Shown piece by piece: positions 1-7,989 of a stretch of DNA of 58,007 bases. The position numbers and the translations under genes are program-made. Source of the stretch: Kocuria sp. (GTDB lineage Bacteria > Actinomycetota > Actinomycetes > Actinomycetales > Micrococcaceae). The notes below the pieces were generated by a model. The model worked only from the letters and a program-made list of their open reading frames with translations. It was not told the origin of the DNA and ran no database searches. The DNA lies in contig JAKDJD010000016.1 in NCBI GenBank assembly GCA_030454085.1, positions 1-58,007 of the forward strand. The letters run 5' to 3'. Every line of letters starts with the position of its first letter. The stretch's first letter is position 1.

Positions 1-110
1 CCAAGCCCAAACCTCGAACCTGAACCCACCCCCGTCCCACGCCTCTCGGGCCTGCTCGACCGCGCGCTCCTTCCCAGTAGTGCAAATCACATGTACTCTT
101 GCTGAGAACG

Positions 111-131
111 TAAACGAACCTGGTTCGTTAA
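111..131. promoter_or_regulatory. TetR-type operator, copy 1
   Basis: TAAACGAA and TTCGTTAA form an inverted repeat around a 5-nt centre (CCTGG), about 80 bp upstream of the agmatine deiminase start. The same arm-spacer-arm layout occurs at 5489-5511 next to the tetR gene of this cluster, so both are probably bound by that regulator. Bases 1-110 upstream show no convincing gene. Confidence 0.7.
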
Positions 132-207
132 ATCGACACGCACGATGATTCGTCGACCGCCCGGCCGCTCCGCCACGGCAGGCGACGAACGGGAAAGTGA
201 AGGACCC

Positions 208-1248
208 ATGGCCTGGACGATGCCGGCGGAAACGGCGCCCCACGAGAGGACCTGGATGGCGTTCCCCAGTGAGGGGGAGACGCTGGGTTCCTCGGAGGTC
301 GAGCGCGAGGAGGGCTACGAAGCCTGGGCTGCCGTGGCTCGCGCGATCGCGGATTTCGAACCGGTCACCATGGTCGCCGACCCGTCGGAGGTCGGGCGTG
401 CTCGGCGCATGCTGGGCTCCGACATCGAGGTGGTCGAAGCGCCGGTGGACGAGTTCTGGATGCGCGACGTCGGGCCGACTTTCGTGCGGGACGCCGAGGA
501 GACGCAGCGGATCGCGGCGGTCGACTGGATCTTCAACGGCTGGGGCGACAACGACTGGGCGCAGTGGGAGAAATCCGCGGAACTGGGGCGATTTGTCGCC
601 GAATCCGCCGGCGTCGAGCGGGTTTCCTCCGTGCTGGTCAACGAGGGCGGCGGAATCCACACCGACGGTGCGGGGACGCTCCTCGCGACCGAGACGGTGC
701 AGCTCGATCCGCGTCGCAACCCGTACGCGACGCGGGAAAGAGTCGAGGCCGAATTCGCCCGGACGCTGGGCGCGAGGAAGGTCATTTGGCTCCCCCAGGG
801 GCTGACCAGGGATTACGACGAGTTCGGAACCAACGGTCACGTGGACATCGTCGCGACCTTCACCTCGGCGGCGACCGTGCTCGTGCACGATCAGCAGAAC
901 CCCGAGCACCCCGACCACGCGGTCTCCCAGAAGATCCGGCAAGCACTCGAAGGCCAGACCGACGCCGACGGTCGGCCCCTGCGGATCCTGGATCTGCCCG
1001 CCCCGAGCCGGCTCAATGACGATTTCGGCCCGGTGGACTGGAGCTACGTCAACCACTACGTCGCCAACGGCGCCGTGATCGCCTGCTCCTTCGGGGACGA
1101 CGCCGCCGACTCCCGTGCGCGGGAGGTATTGGGAGAGGCCTATCCCGGACGCGAGGTCGTGTCCGTGGAGGCGCGGCCCATCTTCGATCGTGGCGGCGGC
1201 ATCCACTGCATCACCCAGCAGCAACCGGCCGGGGGTGACCTGGCGTGA
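208..1248 (+). CDS. aguA: agmatine deiminase (agmatine iminohydrolase)
   Basis: Converts agmatine to N-carbamoylputrescine and ammonia in the cytoplasm. The 346-aa protein is of normal length for the PAD_porph/AguA family. Motifs seen are WMRDVGPTF, NGWGDND, NEGGGIHTDG, NGHVDIVATF and the C-terminal GGGIHCITQQ with the catalytic cysteine near residue 334. The ATG at 208 is preferred over an in-frame ATG at 145 because it follows GAAGGA and begins directly at the conserved MPAETAPHERTWMAFP region. It overlaps the next gene by 4 nt (GTGA), so the two are translationally coupled. The dyad at 111-131 is a probable operator. It opens a cluster encoding agmatine-to-succinate catabolism. Confidence 0.93.
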   Translation: MAWTMPAETAPHERTWMAFPSEGETLGSSEVEREEGYEAWAAVARAIADFEPVTMVADPSEVGRARRMLGSDIEVVEAPVDEFWMRDVGPTFVRDAEETQRIAAVDWIFNGWGDNDWAQWEKSAELGRFVAESAGVERVSSVLVNEGGGIHTDGAGTLLATETVQLDPRRNPYATRERVEAEFARTLGARKVIWLPQGLTRDYDEFGTNGHVDIVATFTSAATVLVHDQQNPEHPDHAVSQKIRQALEGQTDADGRPLRILDLPAPSRLNDDFGPVDWSYVNHYVANGAVIACSFGDDAADSRAREVLGEAYPGREVVSVEARPIFDRGGGIHCITQQQPAGGDLA

Positions 1249-2969
1249 CGCGGATCGACGTCGTGGAAGCAGGGATCGCCGACCTGCGTGAGGCGATGAA
1301 CTCCGGGCGGGCAACCTGTGAGGAGATCCTGGACGCCTACTTGGCGCGCGTCGATGCCTACGACGTCGCCGGTCCCTCCCTGAACGCCGTGGTCGTGCGG
1401 AACCCGGAAGCCCGCGCGGAGGCTCGGGAGTCGGACCGACGCCGTGCTCGGGGCGAGACCCTCGGCCCGCTGGACGGGATCATCTATACGGCCAAGGACA
1501 GCTACCTGGTCCGGGGGCTGACTGCGGCGGCCGGCAGCCCGGCGTTCGCCGATCTGGTCGCCCAGAAGGACGCGTTCACGATCGAGAGGCTCCGGGCGGC
1601 CGGGGCGATCTGCCTGGGCCTGACCAACATGCCTCCCATGGCCAACGGCGGTATGCAGCGTGGCGTCTACGGGCGCGCCGAGAGCCCGTACGACGCATCC
1701 TGGCTGACCTCCGCTTTCGGGTCGGGGTCCTCCAACGGGTCGGGGACCGCCACCGCCGCCAGTTTCGCCGCCTTCGGGCTGGGCGAGGAAACCTGGTCGA
1801 GCGGGCGCGCCCCGGCGTCCTGCAACGCCCTCTTCGCCTACACCCCGTCGCGCGGTGTCATCTCGGTGCGCGGGAACTGGCCCCTGGTGCCGACGATGGA
1901 CGTGGTCGTTCCCCACACGCGGACCGCTGAAGATCTCGCCGAGGTCCTGGACGTGATCGTCGCGGACGACGCCGATACCCGCGGAGACTTCTGGCGCGCA
2001 CAAGAGTGGATCGATATTCCGCGCGCCTCCGAGGTCAGGCCGGCGTCGTACCTTCCGCTGGCCACCGGCGACCCAGCCGCCGCGAAGCAGCGACTCGATG
2101 GGCTGACCCTGGGCGTTCCGCGCATGTACATCAATGCCGACCCGGACGCGGGTACCGCGGAGAAGCCGGGCATCGGTGGCTCGACCGGGCAGCGCATCGA
2201 CACCCGTTCGAGCGTGATCGATCTCTGGGTCTCGGCGAAGGCCGACCTCGAGGCTGCCGGTGCGCGCGTCGTCGAGGTCGATTTTCCCGTGGTGACCAAC
2301 TATGAAGGCGACCGGCCGGGGGCGCCGACCATTCGCACCCGCGGCCTCGTGGCGTCCAAGTACCTCGACCGGGAGATCCTCGACCTGTCCGCTTGGGCCT
2401 GGGACGACTTCCTCCGGGCCAATGGCGACGCCGCGCTGAACCGACTCGCCGACGTCGACGGCGCGCAAATCTTTCCGCACCCGGAAGGCAGCTTGCCCGA
2501 CCGGTACGACGGTTTCGACGACGACATCGCCGAATATCCCGCGTTCATCAGGGAGAACCCGATCGAGTCCTTCCGAGATATCCCGGATCTTGCCGAAGGA
2601 TTGGCCGGTCTCGAGAAAACCCGAAGGGTCGACCTCGAGGAGTGGATGCAGGAGATCGGCCTGGACGCCGTCGTTTTCCCCGCCATGGCCGATGTCGCCC
2701 CGTCCGATATGGATGTGAACCCGGCATCCGCGGACCTGGGGTGGCGCAACGGCGTCTGGGTCGCCAACGGGAACCTGGTGATGCGTCACCTGGGGATCCC
2801 CAGCGTGACCGTCCCGATGGGAACCATGCGGGACACGGGCATGCCAGTAGGGCTGACTTTCGCTGGGCGGGCCTACTCGGACACGGAGCTTCTGGGCATC
2901 GGCCTGGCCTTCGACTCCTTGAGGTCGCGCCGCACCTCACCGGCCAGGACCCCGCGCCTGCCGAACTGA
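1245..2969 (+). CDS. amidase-signature family hydrolase, candidate N-carbamoylputrescine amidase
   Basis: A 574-aa member of the amidase-signature (GatA/AtzF-like) family. The Ser-cisSer-Lys triad is visible: Lys84 in YTAKDSY, the serines of GSSNGSG (about 162-163), and Ser186 in TWSSGRAPAS. It starts at GTG overlapping the aguA stop. Family members hydrolyse amides or ureido compounds. No nitrilase-family AguB, the usual N-carbamoylputrescine amidase, lies in the cluster, so I infer this enzyme may release putrescine from N-carbamoylputrescine. An allophanate-hydrolase-like or unrelated amidase role remains possible. The family call is firm and the substrate is inference. Confidence 0.75.
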   Translation: MTRIDVVEAGIADLREAMNSGRATCEEILDAYLARVDAYDVAGPSLNAVVVRNPEARAEARESDRRRARGETLGPLDGIIYTAKDSYLVRGLTAAAGSPAFADLVAQKDAFTIERLRAAGAICLGLTNMPPMANGGMQRGVYGRAESPYDASWLTSAFGSGSSNGSGTATAASFAAFGLGEETWSSGRAPASCNALFAYTPSRGVISVRGNWPLVPTMDVVVPHTRTAEDLAEVLDVIVADDADTRGDFWRAQEWIDIPRASEVRPASYLPLATGDPAAAKQRLDGLTLGVPRMYINADPDAGTAEKPGIGGSTGQRIDTRSSVIDLWVSAKADLEAAGARVVEVDFPVVTNYEGDRPGAPTIRTRGLVASKYLDREILDLSAWAWDDFLRANGDAALNRLADVDGAQIFPHPEGSLPDRYDGFDDDIAEYPAFIRENPIESFRDIPDLAEGLAGLEKTRRVDLEEWMQEIGLDAVVFPAMADVAPSDMDVNPASADLGWRNGVWVANGNLVMRHLGIPSVTVPMGTMRDTGMPVGLTFAGRAYSDTELLGIGLAFDSLRSRRTSPARTPRLPN

Positions 2970-3024
2970 CCTTTTGGGGCACAGGCCCCTTCACCCCTCG
3001 AATTCCCACACACGGGAGGAACTC

Positions 3025-4644
3025 ATGCCCTCTTCATCGCAGCAGAGGAAGGATCCCGGGCGCTCGGACGGCGCCGGGGTCACGATCCACACGTCCACGT
3101 CCCCGATTGTTCGGCCCTCGACCCCCGACGTCACGATCGTCGGTGGCGACGGGAAGAAACAGGCCAAGGGCCTGAGCGCGGCGAGCATCGGCTTGGTCGG
3201 TGCGACCGTTATCGGCGTCTCGACGATTGCCCCCGCCTACACGCTCTCCGGGGCGTTGGGCCCCACGGTCTCCGTGGTCGGCTTCCACCTTCCGGCGATC
3301 TTCCTTCTCGGTTTCATACCGATGCTGCTCGTCGCCCTGGGATACAGAGAGCTCAACTCCGCAATGCCGGATTCCGGAACCACGTTCACGTGGGCCACCA
3401 AGGCCTTCGGTCCATGGGTCGGCTGGATGGGCGGATGGGGCCTGCTGGCCTCGACCGTTCTGGTGCTCTCCAACCTGGCGGGTATCGGCGTCGACTTCTT
3501 CTACCTTCTGCTCTCCCAGATCTTCCGGAACGATGCGATCGCCGACCTGACCCGCAACGTCCCCCTCAACGTCCTCACGTGTCTGGTGTTCATGGCCGGT
3601 GCGTGCGTGATCTCCTATCGCGGTGTCGAGGAGACGAAGCGTTTCCAGATCTTCCTGGTCAGCTTCCAGCTGCTCATCATGGTCGGATTCTCCGTGATGG
3701 CCATCGTGCACGTGCTCAACGGCTCCGCCTTCGACGGCCATATGCCCAATATCGAATGGTTCAACCCGTTGGGCGTCGACTCCTTCTCCGCGTTCTCCGC
3801 GGGTGTTTCCCTCTCGGTCTTCATCTACTGGGGCTGGGACACGGTACTGACGCTCAATGAGGAGACCGAGGGTTCCGACAAGACGCCCGGGCGTGCTGCC
3901 CTGCTGGTCATCGCCATCGTGGTCGTGCTGTACCTCGTGGTTGCCTGCTCGACCCTGGCCTACTCCGGCGTCGGAGACGGACGCCTCGGACTGACCAACG
4001 GAGGAATCCAGGAGAACGTGTTCGCGGCGCTCGCCACACCCGTGCTGGGCCCGCTGGGCATTCTGATGTCGATCGCCGTCCTGATGTCGTCGATCGCGTC
4101 CCTCCAGTCGACCATGGTCTCTCCCGCGCGCACGATGCTCTCGATGAGCTTCTACGGTGCCCTGCCCAAGGGGCTCTCCCGCATTCACCCGAAGTTCCAG
4201 ACCCCCAGCACCGCCACGGTGACCTCGACCGTGGTTGCCGCGGTCTTCTACACGGTCATGAGGTTCGTGTCCGAGGACGTCCTGTGGGACACGATCTCGG
4301 CGCTCGGCCTGATGGTCTGCTTCTACTACGGCCTCACCGCGCTCGCGTGCGTCTGGTACTTCCGCAAGTCCTCACTCCGATCCGTGCGGACGGCGTTCAC
4401 TCAGTTCATCGGGCCCCTTCTGGGCGGGATTCTGTTGCTGATCTTCTTCGTCCAGACCACGATCGATTCCTTCGACCCGGGATACGGTTCGGGGTCGTCC
4501 CTCTTCGGGGTCGGTCTGGTCTTCTACCTTGGCGCCGGCATGATCGTTCTGGGCCTCGTCGTCATGCTCCTGCTCTCCCGAAGGCTGCCGTCGTTCTTCC
4601 GTGGGGAGGTCACGGTGGCACCAGGGGCGGTCGACCGTGCGTAG
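3025..4644 (+). CDS. APC-family amino acid/polyamine permease
   Basis: A 539-aa integral membrane transporter of the amino acid-polyamine-organocation superfamily with about 12 hydrophobic segments. The first, following GLSAASIGLVGATVIG, contains the usual unwound-helix glycines. The 60-residue polar N-terminus is long for the family. ATG at 3025 follows GGGAGGA, a strong ribosome binding site. It is the third gene downstream of the agmatine deiminase, which suggests uptake of agmatine, putrescine or a related amine; the substrate cannot be read from the sequence. It ends 44 bp from the convergent tetR gene. Confidence 0.85.
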   Translation: MPSSSQQRKDPGRSDGAGVTIHTSTSPIVRPSTPDVTIVGGDGKKQAKGLSAASIGLVGATVIGVSTIAPAYTLSGALGPTVSVVGFHLPAIFLLGFIPMLLVALGYRELNSAMPDSGTTFTWATKAFGPWVGWMGGWGLLASTVLVLSNLAGIGVDFFYLLLSQIFRNDAIADLTRNVPLNVLTCLVFMAGACVISYRGVEETKRFQIFLVSFQLLIMVGFSVMAIVHVLNGSAFDGHMPNIEWFNPLGVDSFSAFSAGVSLSVFIYWGWDTVLTLNEETEGSDKTPGRAALLVIAIVVVLYLVVACSTLAYSGVGDGRLGLTNGGIQENVFAALATPVLGPLGILMSIAVLMSSIASLQSTMVSPARTMLSMSFYGALPKGLSRIHPKFQTPSTATVTSTVVAAVFYTVMRFVSEDVLWDTISALGLMVCFYYGLTALACVWYFRKSSLRSVRTAFTQFIGPLLGGILLLIFFVQTTIDSFDPGYGSGSSLFGVGLVFYLGAGMIVLGLVVMLLLSRRLPSFFRGEVTVAPGAVDRA

Positions 4645-4687
4645 CCGGCTCGTCCCGGTGATCGATGGCGGCGATCCGGATCGTCGA

Positions 4688-5401
4688 TCAGGAGGCCTCG
4701 AGGTGTTCCCGGAGCCGTCGCTCGAGGCCGTCGAGCATGCTGGGCAGGCCCAGATCGAGCGCACGTTCCGCCGCGGCCGGACCGGAGACTTCCTCACGGT
4801 CGCGGTGGAGGCGGGCCATGACGGCGTAGTCCGTGCTCAGCTTCCCGGGGTCGAAGATGTCGGCGGGCGCCGCCGCATCGAGGGCGGTTCCGAGCAGGAA
4901 GGATTCGAGGGTCTCGATGACCCGCAGGACCTCTCCTTCGGGCCACCCGGCCCTGAGGAAGGCCTCCGCGACCGCTTCGTACATCGCCAGTGTCTGGGGC
5001 GCCTCGGCCACCGGCGTCAGGGCCAGGGTCGCGACCACGTACGGCTGAGCCGCGAAGGCGCGGAAGTAGGAACGCGCCCAGACCTCGGTGGCGGACCGCC
5101 ACTCGGCCGGCGAGGGCCCGACGTCACCCTCCGCCGCGTCCTCGGCGCCGGTCAGGCGGAGCAGATCCTCGACGTCGATGCCGCGCACGACGTCGTCCGA
5201 AATCCTCGCGAATACCTCGTCCCGCGACTGGACGTGGTTGTAGAGCGACGAGACGGCCACGCCCAGGCGCTTCGCCAGCATGGTCATCGTGAAGTTCTCC
5301 CCGTGGGACTCGAGCAGTTCCCGGGCGGCCTGAACGATGGTCGTCGAACTCAGGATCGTCTGCGCGGGGCGACCCCGCTTCCTCGTCGCTTTTTCCGTCA
5401 C
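4688..5401 (-). CDS. TetR-family regulator of the polyamine cluster
   Basis: A 237-aa protein with an N-terminal helix-turn-helix (about residues 12-65, containing TMLAKRLGVAVSSLYNHVQS) and an alpha-helical ligand domain of the TetR_C type. I chose GTG at 5401, preceded by AAGG at 8 nt. The longer frame from ATG 5503 would put the start inside the palindrome at 5489-5511. It is divergent from the putrescine oxidase. The TAAACGAA-N5-TTCGTTWA dyads at 111-131 and 5489-5511 are its likely operators, so it should control itself, puo and the aguA operon. The effector is unknown; a polyamine or aminoaldehyde would fit. Confidence 0.88.
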   Translation of the reverse strand: MTEKATRKRGRPAQTILSSTTIVQAARELLESHGENFTMTMLAKRLGVAVSSLYNHVQSRDEVFARISDDVVRGIDVEDLLRLTGAEDAAEGDVGPSPAEWRSATEVWARSYFRAFAAQPYVVATLALTPVAEAPQTLAMYEAVAEAFLRAGWPEGEVLRVIETLESFLLGTALDAAAPADIFDPGKLSTDYAVMARLHRDREEVSGPAAAERALDLGLPSMLDGLERRLREHLEAS

Positions 5402-5488
5402 TCGGACGACCTTACCCGCGACGAGGCCCGGAAGCCCGGCACACGGCGGCATGCGGCATGCTTCACAAAATCTTCTGACATCGATACC

Positions 5489-5511
5489 ATAAACGAAACG
5501 CATTCGTTTAT
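5489..5511. promoter_or_regulatory. TetR-type operator, copy 2
   Basis: ATAAACGAA and TTCGTTTAT form a perfect 9-bp inverted repeat around the 5-nt centre ACGCA. It lies between the tetR start and the putrescine oxidase start, where it can cover both promoters. It shares arms and spacing with 111-131. Confidence 0.75.
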
Positions 5512-5541
5512 CCGTTTCGACTTCTTGCGAAAGGTCCGATC

Positions 5542-6990
5542 ATGAGCACCAACCCCCATAATCCCCAGCAATCCGCGTGGCCCGTCCGCGAGTCCGACGT
5601 GGTCGTCATCGGTGCCGGCCCGTCCGGGCTGAGCGCGGCCCGGGAGCTGCGCAGGGCAGGCAAGTCGGTCACGGTGCTCGAGGCCCGCGAGCGCGTGGGT
5701 GGCCGCACGTGGTCCCGCGTCATCGACGGCGCGTTCCTGGAGATCGGTGGCCAGTGGATCTCCCCGGATCAGACCGTGCTCAGCGAGCTGGTCGAGGAAC
5801 TCGGTCTGCGGACGTTCTCCCGGTACCGCGAAGGGGAGAACATTTATCGCGGCCCGGACGGAAAGGTCAGCCGGTACACGGGCGAGATGTTCCCGGTGTC
5901 GGAGGAGACCGAACGAGAAATGGAACGTCTGATCGAGATCCTCGACGGCCTGGCGGCCGAGGTCGGCCCCGCGGAGCCCTGGGCCCACCCCAAGGCACGG
6001 GAGCTGGACACGATCTCTTTCCACCACTGGTTGCGCGAGCAGTCCTCGGACGAAGAGGCGTGCAACAACATCGGCCTGTTCATCGCCGGTGGCATGCTGA
6101 CCAAGCCGTCCCACGCGTTCTCCGCGTTGCAGGCCGTGCTGATGGCGGCATCCGCGGGTTCCTTCTCGCACCTCGTGGACGAAGACTTCATTCTGGACAA
6201 GAGGGTCCTGGGCGGCATGCAGTCCGTGTCCCTTGCGATGGCCAACGAGCTGGGCGAGGACGTCATCACCAGCCACCCGGTGCGCGTGCTCCGGTGGCAG
6301 GAGGACTCCGAGTACCCCGTTCTGGTCGAGGCGGAAGAGTTCTCCGAGGATGGCGAGGCCAGCGGATCGGGTGTGGTCGTCCGCGCCAAGCGCGCCGTCG
6401 TCGCGGTCCCGCCGAACCTCTACGGCCGCATTTCTTACGTCCCCGCTCTGCCGCGTCGCCAGCACCAGCTGCATCAGCACCAGTCGCTCGGGCTGGTCAT
6501 CAAGGTGCACGCGGTGTACGACGCCCCGTTCTGGCGAGGAAAGGGCCTCTCCGGCACGGCATTCGCCGCGGATTCCCTGGTTCAGGAGATTTACGACAAC
6601 ACCAATTACGATCCGGAGACCGGCGAGGAGGAACCGCGCGGCACGCTCGTCGGATTCATCTCGGACGAGAAGGCGGACCGCATGTTCGAGTTGTCCGAGG
6701 AGGACCGCAAGGAGGCCATCCTGTCCTCGATGGCGAGCCTGCTCGGCGAGGAGGCCAAGAGCCCCGTGGTCTACTACGAATCCGACTGGGGATCCGAGGA
6801 ATGGACCCGCGGGGCCTATGCCGCGAGCTACGACCTGGGCGGTCTGCACCGCTACGGAGCGGACCAGGCACAGCCCGTGGGGCCGATCCATTGGTCCTGC
6901 TCGGATCTCGCGGCCGAGGGATACCAGCACGTTGACGGTGCGATCCGGATGGGGCAGAAAACGGCCGCGGATATCGTGGACTCACTATGA
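5542..6990 (+). CDS. puo: putrescine oxidase, FAD-dependent amine oxidase
   Basis: Oxidises putrescine with O2 to 4-aminobutanal, ammonia and H2O2. The 482-aa protein begins with a dinucleotide-binding segment (VVVIGAGPSGLSAARELR, then LEARERVGGRTWS). It ends with the flavin-binding GPIHWSCSDLAAEGYQHVDG and GAIRMGQKTAADI block typical of actinobacterial putrescine oxidases of Kocuria and Rhodococcus. The ATG follows GAAAGG. It is divergent from tetR with a shared operator region. Its stop overlaps the start of a universal stress protein (ATGA). Aldehyde dehydrogenases for its product lie just downstream. Another flavin monoamine oxidase specificity is possible, but the neighbourhood strongly supports putrescine. 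Confidence 0.9.
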   Translation: MSTNPHNPQQSAWPVRESDVVVIGAGPSGLSAARELRRAGKSVTVLEARERVGGRTWSRVIDGAFLEIGGQWISPDQTVLSELVEELGLRTFSRYREGENIYRGPDGKVSRYTGEMFPVSEETEREMERLIEILDGLAAEVGPAEPWAHPKARELDTISFHHWLREQSSDEEACNNIGLFIAGGMLTKPSHAFSALQAVLMAASAGSFSHLVDEDFILDKRVLGGMQSVSLAMANELGEDVITSHPVRVLRWQEDSEYPVLVEAEEFSEDGEASGSGVVVRAKRAVVAVPPNLYGRISYVPALPRRQHQLHQHQSLGLVIKVHAVYDAPFWRGKGLSGTAFAADSLVQEIYDNTNYDPETGEEEPRGTLVGFISDEKADRMFELSEEDRKEAILSSMASLLGEEAKSPVVYYESDWGSEEWTRGAYAASYDLGGLHRYGADQAQPVGPIHWSCSDLAAEGYQHVDGAIRMGQKTAADIVDSL

Positions 6991-7910
6991 GATACATCGT
7001 TGGTTATTCCGCGGACCGCCGTGGCCGGGAAGCGCTGAATCTGGGCGTTGCCCTTGGCCGTTCGATGGGTGCCGAATTGGATGTCGTCCTGGTGCTCAAG
7101 GCGGAGGACGCATACGCGGGTGCACTGCGCGGTCATGGGAACTATGCCGAACTGGTCAAGGAACGGGCCAAGGAGTGGTTGCGTGAAGCGGCGGAATCCG
7201 TGCCTGAGGACGTCGTCGCCCGGTACCACATCCGGCGATCGGTCAATGCCGCGACGGGGCTGATGGAGATGGCCGAATCGGTCAATGCCGGGGCCATCGT
7301 GGTCGGCAGCTCGTCCAAGAGCTCATGGTTGTGGCACGGGATCGGCTCCGTGGACAACGCGCTCTTGCACAGGGCGCCGTTGCCCGTGATCATCGCGCCG
7401 CGGGGTTACGAGAACTCCACCGCCATCACCGCGATCGACTGCGCGGTCAGCCCCAAGTACGATTCGATCGGCCTGGTCGAGGAAGCCATCGCGACCCTGA
7501 ATCGGACCGGCATTCCGGTCCGGCTGGTGTGCATGGTGGACGGTTCCGCCGAGGAAGACGAAGGCCGGGTCAAGGAAGCCGTCCAGGGGCTCATTGAGGA
7601 TTCCTCCCTCACGCCGGACGAACCCGAGAAGCTGGAGGTCGTCGTCGGCCACGGCCGGGGTATTTCGGAGGCGGTCGAATCCGTGGACTGGGAAGAGGGA
7701 GCCGTTCTCATGGCGGGTTCCTCGAAACTGGCCCAGAAGGGCGAGCTGTTCCTGTCCTCGACTACGTCGAAGATCCTGGCCAAACTTCCGATCCCTATCG
7801 TCGTGGTGCCGCGCGAATACCACCCCGGTCGCTACGGGTCCGAAGCTCAACCCTGGACGGGCCAGCTCAGGGCGATCGACCCGGTTCGAGCCCGCAAGAC
7901 CGGCAAATAG
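6987..7910 (+). CDS. tandem-domain universal stress protein (UspA family)
   Basis: A 307-aa protein with two Usp domains (about 1-142 and 146-285). Each has the family's C-terminal ATP-loop region: VVGSSSKSSWLWHGIGS in the first and MAGSSKLAQKGELFLSSTTS in the second, followed by LPVIIAP and IPIVVVP. It starts 4 nt inside the end of puo, so the two are translationally coupled. Universal stress proteins bind nucleotides and modulate stress survival. Its coupling to an H2O2-producing oxidase suggests a protective or sensing role, which is inference. Confidence 0.88.
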   Translation: MRYIVGYSADRRGREALNLGVALGRSMGAELDVVLVLKAEDAYAGALRGHGNYAELVKERAKEWLREAAESVPEDVVARYHIRRSVNAATGLMEMAESVNAGAIVVGSSSKSSWLWHGIGSVDNALLHRAPLPVIIAPRGYENSTAITAIDCAVSPKYDSIGLVEEAIATLNRTGIPVRLVCMVDGSAEEDEGRVKEAVQGLIEDSSLTPDEPEKLEVVVGHGRGISEAVESVDWEEGAVLMAGSSKLAQKGELFLSSTTSKILAKLPIPIVVVPREYHPGRYGSEAQPWTGQLRAIDPVRARKTGK

Positions 7911-7989
7911 TGTAATGAAACAAAAATTGATTATTGGTCAACTACGGTTGATTCCAGTCCTATAGAACATGCGAAAGAGGTACACATCC

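Noticed and set aside
5402..5503. Longer TetR start at ATG 5503
   Set aside because: It would begin inside the palindromic operator and add 34 residues outside the TetR family; GTG 5401 has a ribosome binding site.
7958..7968. TCCTATAGAAC before gabD as another copy of the TCCTATAGGA operator
   Set aside because: Only 8 of 10 palindrome bases match, symmetry is lost, and the gene belongs to a different pathway.
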